A stretch of 5,213 bases of DNA from Planctomycetaceae bacterium (GTDB lineage Bacteria > Planctomycetota > Planctomycetia > Isosphaerales > Isosphaeraceae). The position numbers and the translations under genes were made by a program. The notes beneath the pieces are model-generated. The model was not told the DNA's origin and did no database searches. It saw only the letters and a list, made by a program, of their open reading frames with translations. The stretch is taken from assembly GCA_019232645.1 (NCBI GenBank), contig JAFANO010000362.1:1-5213 (forward strand), given 5' to 3'. Numbering within the stretch: position 1 is the stretch's first letter; each line of letters opens with the position of its first letter. Below are positions 1 to 5,213 of the stretch, one piece after another.

Positions 1-270
1 GCCACCGGCCGGAGCGACCCACCCCATCGGGGAAGTCACGCCGGCCGACATCTATACGGTACTACGAGACGGCCTGCGGCTTGGTTCGGTCATCCATCCC
101 CGAGCCTGTCGGCCGGTTCTTGTTGCTGGTCCTTTTCGCGACCGGCAAGAGTTATCATAAGGCGGCCCGGCCCGAGATCAAGAGCCCACCGAAAAAATTT
201 CTCGAATTCTTCCCGGGGACCTGTGGCGCGCGCGAGCACTATCAGGGAAATAAGTACTTGCCTGTTCTTG
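1..270. other. Intergenic region downstream of the phosphofructokinase gene, no convincing gene
   Basis: No frame here has the base pattern of its neighbours. One plus-strand frame is open from the left edge (base 2) to a TAA at 158-160 and could be the tail of a convergent gene, but its third-position GC is only about 58%, far below the four real genes. A minus-strand ATG at 49-51 is open to the left edge (begins MSAGVTSPMGW) but has no ribosome binding site and shares third positions with the plus frame, so codon bias cannot choose between them. A perfect 10-bp inverted repeat (CCGGCCGACA at 41-50, TGTCGGCCGG at 107-116) and an imperfect stem at 117-150 are present. An A/T run at about 193-200 lies downstream of the kinase stop, but no GC-rich stem precedes it, so I do not call a terminator. 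Confidence 0.5.
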
Positions 271-1302
271 TTATCGGAAGAATGCCGCGGCCTCGTCGTA
301 GTAGCTGAGGTCGAGGGTCTTGGTGGCGGAGACGCCCTCGTCGAGTGGGACATCAACGATCTGACCGCCGGAGAGGGCGACCAGGGTGCCAAACTTCTTC
401 CGGATGACGAGGTGGGCGGCAGCCAGGCCGAGACGGGTGGCCAGGACACGGTCGTAGGCGCTGGGGGGGCCACCGCGCTGGATATGGCCGAGGATGACGC
501 AGCGGGTCTCGAACCCGGTGAGCTTCTCGATCCGCTGCTCGAGGAGGGCACCGATACCGCCGAGCCGGACGTGGCCGAAGGGGTCGATCTCGGCCTCGAG
601 GGTGACGACTCCCTTGTCGGGGAACCTGGCCCCCTCGGCGACGATGACGACGCCGTAGTTCTTGCCCGCGGCGCGGCGGCGCCTCAGGACATCGACCAGG
701 TGGGGCAGGTCGATTGGGACCTCGGGGACGAGGATGTAGTCGGCCGCGACGGCGATGCCGGCGAAGCAGGCGATCCAGCCGGAGTGACGGCCCATGGTCT
801 CGACGACCATGATCCGGCGATGGCTCTCGGCGGTGGTTCGAAGGCGGTCGACCGCCTCGGTCACGATGTTGACGGCGGTGTCGAAGCCGAAAGTGAAGTC
901 GGTCACCGCCAGGTCGTTGTCGATGGTTTTGGGGATGCCGACGATCGGTAGGCCGAAATCCTTCTGGAAGCGGTAGGCGACGCCCAGGGTGTCGTCGCCG
1001 CCGATGACGACCAGGACGTCGAGGCCGAGGGCCTTGACGTTGGCCAGGACGGAGGGGACGTCGCGGTCGGGGGACTTGAACGGGTTGGTCCGCGACGCGC
1101 CGAGGATCGTGCCGCCCCGGGCGACGATCCCGTCGGTGTCGCACAGGTTGAGGGGACGGCTCATGCCCTGGACGAGCCCGCGCCAGCCCTCGACGATCCC
1201 GACGCACGAACCGCCCTCGTTGACGATGCGCTGGACGACCGCGCGGATGACCGCGTTGAGGCCCGGGCAATCGCCGCCGCCGGTCAACAAACCGACATTC
1301 AT
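271..1302 (-). CDS. 6-phosphofructokinase, probably pyrophosphate-dependent
   Basis: This 343-residue cytoplasmic enzyme phosphorylates fructose 6-phosphate to fructose 1,6-bisphosphate. It belongs to the PfkA family. Visible motifs are the N-terminal phosphoryl-donor loop GGDCPGLN (9-16), GGDDTLG (101-107), the catalytic PKTIDND (124-130, base Asp128), MGRHSGWIA (170-178) for substrate binding, and a full match to the family signature from Arg267 to Arg285, containing GHIQRGG. Asp104 replaces the Gly of ATP-dependent enzymes, and Lys125 replaces the Gly of PGTIDND. In characterised family members this Asp/Lys pair marks PPi use, which would make the reaction reversible. The donor is therefore inferred, not shown. 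I start at the ATG at 1300-1302 because it opens directly with MNVGLLTGGGD and has AGGA 7 nt upstream. An in-frame start 7 codons earlier adds residues the family does not need. The gene lies 149 bp downstream of accC on the same strand. Annotators might call it pfkA or pfp. Confidence 0.96.
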   Translation of the reverse strand: MNVGLLTGGGDCPGLNAVIRAVVQRIVNEGGSCVGIVEGWRGLVQGMSRPLNLCDTDGIVARGGTILGASRTNPFKSPDRDVPSVLANVKALGLDVLVVIGGDDTLGVAYRFQKDFGLPIVGIPKTIDNDLAVTDFTFGFDTAVNIVTEAVDRLRTTAESHRRIMVVETMGRHSGWIACFAGIAVAADYILVPEVPIDLPHLVDVLRRRRAAGKNYGVVIVAEGARFPDKGVVTLEAEIDPFGHVRLGGIGALLEQRIEKLTGFETRCVILGHIQRGGPPSAYDRVLATRLGLAAAHLVIRKKFGTLVALSGGQIVDVPLDEGVSATKTLDLSYYDEAAAFFR

Positions 1303-1451
1303 GAAATGTTCCTGGACATGCACAAGCGCCCTGTCGCGACGGCCGCCCCGCCCCCCGGTGCCGATGACTCCCGATTGATCGTCCCGTCCCTCCAGAAGCT
1401 ACCAGGGTTCGACGGGGGATGCCAGAGTCGTCCGTGACGTCGGTCGGGGCG
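1303..1451. other. accC to phosphofructokinase intergenic gap
   Basis: The gap is 149 bp and GC-rich, with C-runs at about 1348-1358. I see no convincing -10/-35 pair, no stem followed by a T-run, and no small gene. Whether the kinase is co-transcribed with accC cannot be decided from this sequence. Confidence 0.5.
1310..1313 (-). promoter_or_regulatory. Ribosome binding site of the phosphofructokinase
   Basis: AGGA on the minus strand lies 7 nt before the ATG at 1300-1302. It favours this start over the in-frame one at 1323. Confidence 0.7.
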
Positions 1452-2828
1452 TCAGGTCGCGGCGGTCGCGGCCTCGGCCGGCTTGCCGGGCATCAGGACG
1501 CGCTCGACCCAGGTGGTGTCGACGCGACCCTCGATAAAGTCGCGGTTGCGGAAGATCCGGCGGTGGAGGGGGATTGTGGTCTGGATCCCCTCGATGACCA
1601 GCTCGTCGAGGGCGCGCCTCATGATCACGATGGCCTCGGCGCGGTCGGCGGCGTGAACGATCAGCTTGCCGACGAGCGAGTCGTAGTTGGGCGGGACGAT
1701 GTAGCCGACCTGGACATGCGAGTCCCAGCGCACGCCGGGGCCGCCGGGGATCCGGAGGCCCGTGATCGTGCCCGGCGAGGGGCGGAAGTCGTGGTCGGGG
1801 TCTTCCGAGTTGATCCGGCACTCGATGGCGTGGCCCCGGGTGGTGATCTCGGACTGGGCGAAGGGGAGCTTCTCGCCCGAGGCGATTCGGATCTGCTGCT
1901 TGACCAGGTCGATCATCGTGACCATCTCGGTGACGGGGTGCTCGACCTGGATCCGGGCGTTGACCTCGATGAAGTAGAACCGGTTGTTCTCGTCCACGAG
2001 GAACTCGCAGGTGCCGGCGTTGACGTAGCCGGCGGCCTTGGCGAGCCGGACGGCGGCCTCGCCCAGCCGCTCGCGGACCTTCAGCGGGAGCGTGGGAGCG
2101 GGCGACTCCTCGACGAGCTTCTGGTGCCGCCGCTGAAGCGAGCAGTCGCGATCCCAACAGTGGACGATGCCGCCGTGGGCGTCGGCCAGGATCTGGACCT
2201 CGACGTGGCGGGGCCGGTCGACGAACTTCTCGAGGTAGACGCTGGGGTTCTTGAACGCGGCCTCGGCCTCGGTGCGCGCCGTCTGGAGCGCGGCGACGAG
2301 GTTGGCCTCCTCGCGGCAGATCCGCATCCCCTTGCCGCCGCCGCCGGCGGCGGCCTTGATCAGGATCGGGTAGCCGATCGACCGGGCCAGCTCGAGCGCG
2401 TCGGCATTGCTGTCGACCGGGCCGTCGGAGCCGGGCACGCAGGCGACCCGCGCCGAGGCGGCGACCGCCTTGGCCTCGGTCTTCAGGCCCATCTTGCGGA
2501 TCGCCTCGTGCGGCGGGCCGATGAACTCGAAGTTGCAGCTCCGGCAAATCTCGGCGAAGTCGGGGTTCTCGCTCAGGAAGCCGTACCCCGGGTGGATCGC
2601 CTGGACGTCGGCCACCTCGGCCGCGGCGATGATCCGCGGGATGTTCAGGTAGCTATCGGCCCCGGGAGCCTTGCCGATGCAGATCGCACGGTCGGCCATC
2701 GCGAGGTAGGGGATGTTGCGGTCGGCCTGCGAGTAGACGGCGACGACCTCGATGCCCAGCTCCTTGCACGCGCGGATGATCCGCAGCGCGATCTCACCTC
2801 GGTTGGCCACCAGAATGCGCTGAAACAT
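1452..2828 (-). CDS. accC: Acetyl-CoA carboxylase, biotin carboxylase subunit
   Basis: AccC uses ATP and bicarbonate to carboxylate the biotin carried on AccB, the first half-reaction of acetyl-CoA carboxylase in fatty acid synthesis. The protein has 458 residues (E. coli AccC has 449). The N-terminal biotin carboxylase domain opens with [13 protein letters not shown] (5-17). The ATP-grasp domain follows with Lys116, Lys158, the glycine-rich loop AGGGGKGMR (161-169), RHVEVQ (207-212) and [11 protein letters not shown] (227-237). Metal and catalytic residues are Glu275, Glu288, Asn290, Arg292 and the QVEHPVTE stretch (294-301). Arg338 in the C-terminal domain is the expected catalytic and biotin-contacting arginine. 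No key residue is missing. The ATG at 2826-2828 is chosen because AAAGG sits 6 nt upstream and the protein then begins as the family does. An in-frame TTG six codons earlier is less likely. It has no fused biotin-carrier domain, which fits the separate accB 155 bp upstream. Confidence 0.98.
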   Translation of the reverse strand: MFQRILVANRGEIALRIIRACKELGIEVVAVYSQADRNIPYLAMADRAICIGKAPGADSYLNIPRIIAAAEVADVQAIHPGYGFLSENPDFAEICRSCNFEFIGPPHEAIRKMGLKTEAKAVAASARVACVPGSDGPVDSNADALELARSIGYPILIKAAAGGGGKGMRICREEANLVAALQTARTEAEAAFKNPSVYLEKFVDRPRHVEVQILADAHGGIVHCWDRDCSLQRRHQKLVEESPAPTLPLKVRERLGEAAVRLAKAAGYVNAGTCEFLVDENNRFYFIEVNARIQVEHPVTEMVTMIDLVKQQIRIASGEKLPFAQSEITTRGHAIECRINSEDPDHDFRPSPGTITGLRIPGGPGVRWDSHVQVGYIVPPNYDSLVGKLIVHAADRAEAIVIMRRALDELVIEGIQTTIPLHRRIFRNRDFIEGRVDTTWVERVLMPGKPAEAATAAT

Positions 2829-2983
2829 CGGCAACCTTTGCCTCAATCAGGGAGTTGATCCGTCCTATGCCGGGCCATCTGATCCCGAAGGGGGGGAGGG
2901 ATGTCGGGCCCGCCGGGGCGGTCGAAGGGGCCGACCCTCGGACGCTCGATGTTGATCCCGCGAGGTCCATGATCGATCCCTGC
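2829..2983. other. accB to accC intergenic gap
   Basis: The gap is 155 bp, long for a gene pair that is often nearly contiguous. It has a small stem, GGTCG (2920-2924) with CGACC (2932-2936) around a 7-nt loop, and several GATC tetranucleotides in similar contexts (TTGATCC or CTGATCC at about 2855, 2879 and 2952). There is no T-run after the stem and no gene in either strand. Confidence 0.45.
2835..2839 (-). promoter_or_regulatory. Ribosome binding site of accC
   Basis: AAAGG on the minus strand lies 6 nt before the ATG at 2826-2828. It supports that start over the upstream TTG at 2844-2846. Confidence 0.65.
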
Positions 2984-3481
2984 TCAGGCCGGGTTGACGT
3001 GGAACAGGGGCTGGCCGAACTCGACCGGCTGGCCGTTCTTGACCAGGACCTCAGTGATGGTGCCGGAGAGGCCCGCCGGGATCTCGGTGAAGACCTTCAT
3101 GGCCTCGATGACGCAGACGGTCGTGTCGGGGCGGACGACCGAGCCGACGGAGACGAAGGGGGGGGCGTCGGGGGCGCTGGCGGCGTAGAAGGTGCCGACC
3201 ATCGGGCTCTCGATGACGAGTCCCGCGGGGGCGGCCGGCGCGGGGGCCTCGGCCCGAGGCGGCGCGGCCGAGGCCGCGACGGCCGGCGACGCGGCCGAGG
3301 GCGCCGTCGCCACGGCGGGCGGAGCGGCCACCACCTCGATCCCGCGACGACGGAGCCGGATCTGGGTGGGGCCCTCGATGATGTCGATCGCCGTGAGGTC
3401 GTACCGCTTCATGAGGCGGACCAGGTGGCGGATGGTCCGGACGTCGCGGGGCTCGTTCGATTCCGTCGGGTGTTCCGGCAT
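2984..3481 (-). CDS. accB: Acetyl-CoA carboxylase, biotin carboxyl carrier protein
   Basis: This 165-residue protein carries the biotin that AccC carboxylates and delivers it to the carboxyltransferase. The N-terminal part (about 10-47) is the usual helix-plus-strand segment, with [16 protein letters not shown] and then IRLRRR. Residues 51-87 form a flexible Ala/Pro-rich linker. The C-terminal biotinyl domain (88-165) contains SPMVGTFY (92-99), followed by the protruding-thumb segment typical of true AccB proteins. The biotin site is EAMKV, with Lys129 as the expected modified residue. The length is close to E. coli AccB (156). The start is the ATG at 3479-3481 with GGAG 7 nt upstream. The frame stays open for 34 more codons to a GTG at 3581-3583 that overlaps the pepP stop, but that extension (rich in Pro, Ser and Arg) does not resemble the family. 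Confidence 0.97.
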   Translation of the reverse strand: MPEHPTESNEPRDVRTIRHLVRLMKRYDLTAIDIIEGPTQIRLRRRGIEVVAAPPAVATAPSAASPAVAASAAPPRAEAPAPAAPAGLVIESPMVGTFYAASAPDAPPFVSVGSVVRPDTTVCVIEAMKVFTEIPAGLSGTITEVLVKNGQPVEFGQPLFHVNPA

Positions 3482-3488
3482 ACTGACG

Positions 3489-3492
3489 CTCC
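3489..3492 (-). promoter_or_regulatory. Ribosome binding site of accB
   Basis: GGAG on the minus strand lies 7 nt before the ATG at 3479-3481. This decides in favour of the 165-residue form rather than the 199-residue form starting at the GTG that overlaps the pepP stop. Confidence 0.7.
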
Positions 3493-3579
3493 GCGGGGAC
3501 AGCCAAAGGGGCGGTGACGGCCGAAGGGCTGAGGTCGGAAGACTACGAATGAGAGGATCCGGGAACGTCGGGCCACGGC

Positions 3580-4674
3580 TCACGCGACCCGGACCGAGTC
3601 GAGCGACTTCGGGACATGAGTCAAGACCTCGGTGCCGTCGGGGGTCACCAACACGTCATCCTCGATCCGGATCCCGCCCCAGTCGGGCAGGTAAATACCC
3701 GGCTCGACGGTGACCACCATCCCGGGCTGGAGCCTCACGTCGGAATTCCGGCGGAGCCGGGGGGCCTCGTGGATGTCCATGCCCAGGCCGTGGCCCAGGC
3801 CGTGATCAAAAAAACGACCGAAGCCGGCCTCCTCGATGACGGAGCGGGCTTCGGCGTCGACATCCCGGGCGATCACGCCCGGCCGGATCGCGGCGATCCC
3901 GCGCTCCTGGGCCGCCAGGACGGTGCGATAGACCTTCTCGAACTTGGGAGTGACCTTACCGGTGACCAGCACCCTCGTCAAGTCGCTTTTGTAGGGCCGG
4001 CCCGATGCCCCCCAGTCGACCAGCACGAAGTCGGCCTCGCCGATCCGGACGTCGGGGGACGGGCGGGCATGCGGCAGCGCCGAGCGGCGGCCCACGGCGA
4101 CGATCGGCGGGAAGCTGGCCGCCGATGCACCGCAGCGTCTCAGGTAGCCCTCCAGCGCGTCGGCCACGTCCTTCTCGCTCTCGGTCCCCCGGAGCCCCGC
4201 TCGGAGCATCGCGAAGGCGCGCTCGGCGAAGCCGATCGCCTCGCGGATCGCGGCCACCTCGTCCTTGTCCTTGATCGCCCGCAGCACCTCGACGCGGTCC
4301 TTCAGCCCGACCCACTCGACGCCCGGCAGCTTCTCCTTGAGCGCCTCGAAGTCGGCGACGCTCATGGCCGAGGCCTCGAACCCGAGCCGGCGGACCCCGA
4401 TCTTGTCCACGACCTCGGCGATCGCGTCGACCATCAACTGCCCGACCTGTCGGATGTGATGCTCCAGGCCGGGGCATTCCTGCTGGAGCTGCGTCGTGTA
4501 CCGGCCATCGGAGAGGACGATCGCGCGGTTCCGGGTCAGTAGCAGCGTGGAATCATCGCCGCTGAAGCCGCTCAGGTAGCTGACATTGGCGGCCGAGGAG
4601 ACGAGGAAAGCCTCGATCCGGTCGGCCTTGAACGTCCTGGCCAATTTCTCACGTCGTTGCGGGGTTCGATCCAT
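3580..4674 (-). CDS. pepP: M24B family metallopeptidase, probable Xaa-Pro aminopeptidase
   Basis: The 364-residue protein has the two-domain plan of Xaa-Pro peptidases: a creatinase-like N-terminal domain (about 5-135, including [18 protein letters not shown]) and a pita-bread catalytic domain (about 140-355). The five metal ligands are visible: Asp220 (LVDWGA), Asp231 (KSDLTR), His295 ([13 protein letters not shown]), Glu324 (TVEPGIY) and Glu338 (IRIEDD). His202 (PHARP) and His302 are the conserved active-site histidines. The family removes N-terminal residues preceding proline, usually with two Mn or Co ions. No signal peptide or membrane segment is seen, so it is cytoplasmic. Length and order match short YqhT-like enzymes encoded next to accBC. 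The start at ATG 4672-4674 fits the family N-terminus, but no clear Shine-Dalgarno precedes it. A prolidase (Xaa-Pro dipeptidase) role cannot be excluded. The stop is 98 bp before accB. Confidence 0.93.
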   Translation of the reverse strand: MDRTPQRREKLARTFKADRIEAFLVSSAANVSYLSGFSGDDSTLLLTRNRAIVLSDGRYTTQLQQECPGLEHHIRQVGQLMVDAIAEVVDKIGVRRLGFEASAMSVADFEALKEKLPGVEWVGLKDRVEVLRAIKDKDEVAAIREAIGFAERAFAMLRAGLRGTESEKDVADALEGYLRRCGASAASFPPIVAVGRRSALPHARPSPDVRIGEADFVLVDWGASGRPYKSDLTRVLVTGKVTPKFEKVYRTVLAAQERGIAAIRPGVIARDVDAEARSVIEEAGFGRFFDHGLGHGLGMDIHEAPRLRRNSDVRLQPGMVVTVEPGIYLPDWGGIRIEDDVLVTPDGTEVLTHVPKSLDSVRVA

Positions 4675-4713
4675 GATCGGGTTGGTCTGTTCAAAGCCGA
4701 AAGCGGCGATGGA

Positions 4714-4733
4714 GGCTCTTAGCTACCAGAGCC
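4714..4733. promoter_or_regulatory. Hairpin in the pepP leader
   Basis: GGCTCT (4714-4719) and AGAGCC (4728-4733) form a perfect 6-bp stem with an 8-nt loop, 40-60 nt upstream of the pepP ATG. A second small stem, GCCG (4696-4699) with CGGC (4704-4707) around a 4-nt loop, lies between it and the ATG. If transcription starts upstream, both would be in the 5' leader. No T-run follows on the minus strand, so an attenuator is not supported. A regulatory role is inferred only from position. Confidence 0.35.
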
Positions 4734-4777
4734 GACCCACTTCGGCAAGGGTGCAGAGTCCCGAGCGCCAGAGGCCC

Positions 4778-4789
4778 CTGCCCGGGCAG
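4778..4789. promoter_or_regulatory. 12-bp perfect palindrome upstream of pepP, possible operator
   Basis: CTGCCCGGGCAG is a perfect inverted repeat with no spacer, about 105 bp upstream of the pepP start. Such a site could bind a dimeric regulator. In GC-rich DNA it can also occur by chance, and no second copy is seen in the window. Confidence 0.3.
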
Positions 4790-4828
4790 TGATGCGATGA
4801 TGTGAGTGGGGACGGCCAAGACCGCCAG

Positions 4829-4847
4829 CCCTATCGAGTGATACGGG
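4829..4847. other. Bulged hairpin
   Basis: CCCTATC (4829-4835) pairs with GATA-C-GGG (4840-4847) around a GAGT loop, giving 7 bp with one bulged C at 4844. It lies between the palindrome and the AT-rich repeat. No function can be read from the sequence. Confidence 0.3.
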
Positions 4848-4876
4848 TCCCAGGAATTTTGTGCACCGATCTGCTC

Positions 4877-4946
4877 ATTTGAAATTTGAAATCTCAAATT
4901 TGAAATCTCAAATTTGAAATCTTAGATTTGAAATCTCAAATTTGAA
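4877..4946. repeat. AT-rich tandem repeat, 14-bp unit
   Basis: Four consecutive units of ATTTGAAATCTCAA start at 4884, 4898, 4912 and 4926. The third differs at two bases (ends CTTAG instead of CTCAA). A half unit (ATTTGAA) flanks each side, at 4877-4883 and 4940-4946. Each unit with its next bases is an imperfect palindrome: ATTTGA and TCAAAT surround a 4-base centre. The tract is about 20% GC inside GC-rich DNA. It could be a simple-sequence expansion, a protein-binding array or a melting-prone segment. It stops exactly where the inverted-repeat element at 4949 begins. Confidence 0.9.
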
Positions 4947-4948
4947 TA

Positions 4949-5080
4949 GGAGTTACGCAGTTGCGCAGTATTCGTACACTAGGTGGAGCAGATTGGGCTT
5001 GCCGCGCAAGTGCTATCTTCTCCATATTCCGGCGCAAGCGACCGTTCTTCTGTACGCCTGTCAACTAACTGCGTAACTTC
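4949..5080. mobile_element. MITE-like element bounded by terminal inverted repeats
   Basis: AGTTACGCAGTT at 4951-4962 is the exact reverse complement of AACTGCGTAACT at 5067-5078. Extending outward by two bases gives 13 of 14 matching positions (4949-4962 and 5067-5080). A TA dinucleotide lies just outside each end (4947-4948 and 5081-5082), as expected for elements that duplicate a TA target. The 132-bp element encodes no protein and its interior is lower in GC than the flanking genes. This layout fits a miniature, transposase-less element or a deleted insertion sequence. TA is too short to prove target duplication, and a long-loop hairpin of other origin is the alternative. Confidence 0.45.
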
Positions 5081-5110
5081 TAGTGTAATTCCGTATCCTT
5101 ATGCTACCGA

Positions 5111-5157
5111 GATCGGGAGGCGCTAGCGAGGGAGAAAATCTCCCACCTCCTCGGATC
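5111..5157. terminator. Branched hairpin, possible terminator of the upstream minus-strand gene
   Basis: GGGAGA (5130-5135) and TCTCCC (5139-5144) form a 6-bp stem with an AAA loop. GGAGG (5116-5120) pairs with CCTCC (5146-5150) outside it, and GATC (5111-5114) with GATC (5154-5157) outside that. The self-complementary CGCTAGCG (5121-5128) forms a side arm. The structure lies 13 nt past the proposed stop codon at 5170-5172 on the minus strand, where a terminator would be expected. There is no T-run after it on either strand, so it is not a standard Rho-independent terminator. Confidence 0.4.
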
Positions 5158-5169
5158 AACCCCACGTTG

Positions 5170-5213
5170 CTAAGCCGGCTCGATCGCCGCGGTCCCCCAG
5201 ACCTTCCGCGCGG
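5170..5213 (-). CDS. C-terminal end of an unidentified minus-strand gene (partial)
   Basis: On the minus strand a frame enters from the right edge and ends in TAG at 5172-5170, giving ARKVWGTAAIEPA before the stop. Twelve of the 13 codons end in G or C, the same bias as the four complete genes, and the competing frames look less protein-like. Thirteen residues are too few to name a family. If real, it is a same-strand gene upstream of pepP, separated from it by about 495 bp. Confidence 0.4.
   Translation of the reverse strand, partial: ARKVWGTAAIEPA

Larger units (their letters stand above)
4675..5169. other. Long intergenic region upstream of pepP
   Basis: These 495 bases contain no supported gene. 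A 68-codon minus-strand frame (4691-4897) starts at a TTG inside the tandem repeat and has no family resemblance or ribosome binding site. The region is a patchwork: GC-rich leader with hairpins and a palindrome (4696-4847), AT-rich 14-bp repeats (4877-4946), a mid-GC MITE-like element (4949-5080), and a branched hairpin (5111-5157). The promoter of the pepP-accB-accC set should lie here, but I cannot point to a confident -35/-10 pair. A TTGACA on the minus strand at 5064-5059 has no matching -10 at normal spacing. Confidence 0.7.

Noticed and set aside
2..160. Plus-strand frame open from the left edge to TAA at 158-160 (52 codons)
   Set aside because: Third-position GC is about 58% and falls toward the end, unlike the neighbouring genes. 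No motif is recognised. It could still be the tail of a gene lying to the left.
1419..2858. Long plus-strand open frame of 479 codons opposite accC
   Set aside because: It is antisense to a gene with complete active-site conservation. Its Gly/Asp/Leu/Val-rich, low-complexity product is the usual result of reading the opposite strand of a GC-rich gene. The same applies to long antisense frames opposite the other three genes.
4691..4897. 68-codon minus-strand frame starting in the AT-rich repeat
   Set aside because: It begins at TTG within the tandem repeat, has no ribosome binding site, and crosses the palindrome and hairpins. Its product resembles no family I know.
4877..4946. CRISPR array
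   Set aside because: The 14-bp units are contiguous with no unique spacers, and there are no cas genes.
5004..5038. Direct repeat GCGCAAG at 5004-5010 and 5032-5038
   Set aside because: Seven bases is too short to distinguish from chance.
4975..5087. TACACTAG (4975-4982) and CTAGTGTA (5080-5087), an exact 8-bp inverted repeat that crosses the longer one
   Set aside because: An 8-bp match at this distance is reasonably likely by chance, and it would form a pseudoknot with the 12-bp pairing. Worth reconsidering only if the region proves to be a conserved RNA.

Overview
The window is GC-rich chromosomal DNA. All four complete genes lie on the minus strand and read right to left: pepP-like peptidase, accB, accC, then a 6-phosphofructokinase. 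The organism is most likely a planctomycete, perhaps of the Isosphaeraceae. That is an inference from high GC with strong G/C bias at third codon positions, the style of the AccB biotin site ([12 protein letters not shown]), a PPi-type phosphofructokinase and the low-complexity AT-rich intergenic repeat. No 16S or marker gene is present to confirm it.

Layout, left to right: 1-270 has no convincing gene. 271-1302 is the phosphofructokinase, whose residues point to pyrophosphate rather than ATP as phosphoryl donor. 1452-2828 is accC (biotin carboxylase) and 2984-3481 is accB (biotin carboxyl carrier protein). 3580-4674 is an M24B (Xaa-Pro) aminopeptidase. 4675-5169 is a long intergenic region. 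It holds leader hairpins and a 12-bp palindrome upstream of pepP, a 14-bp AT-rich tandem repeat (4877-4946), a MITE-like element bounded by a 12-bp perfect inverted repeat (4949-5080), and a branched hairpin element (5111-5157). The last 44 bases look like the 3' end of another minus-strand gene (5170 to the window edge).

Function: AccB and AccC form the first half-reaction of acetyl-CoA carboxylase, which commits acetyl-CoA to fatty acid synthesis. The carboxyltransferase genes accA and accD are not here. A pepP gene upstream of accBC recalls the pepP-efp-accB-accC order of many bacteria, but efp is missing from the 98-bp gap. The phosphofructokinase works in glycolysis/gluconeogenesis, upstream of acetyl-CoA supply. 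Gaps of 98-155 bp separate the four genes, so a single operon is plausible but not shown.

The coding part is ordinary core metabolism and I see no new biological system in it. The least explained sequence is the intergenic block 4700-5160.
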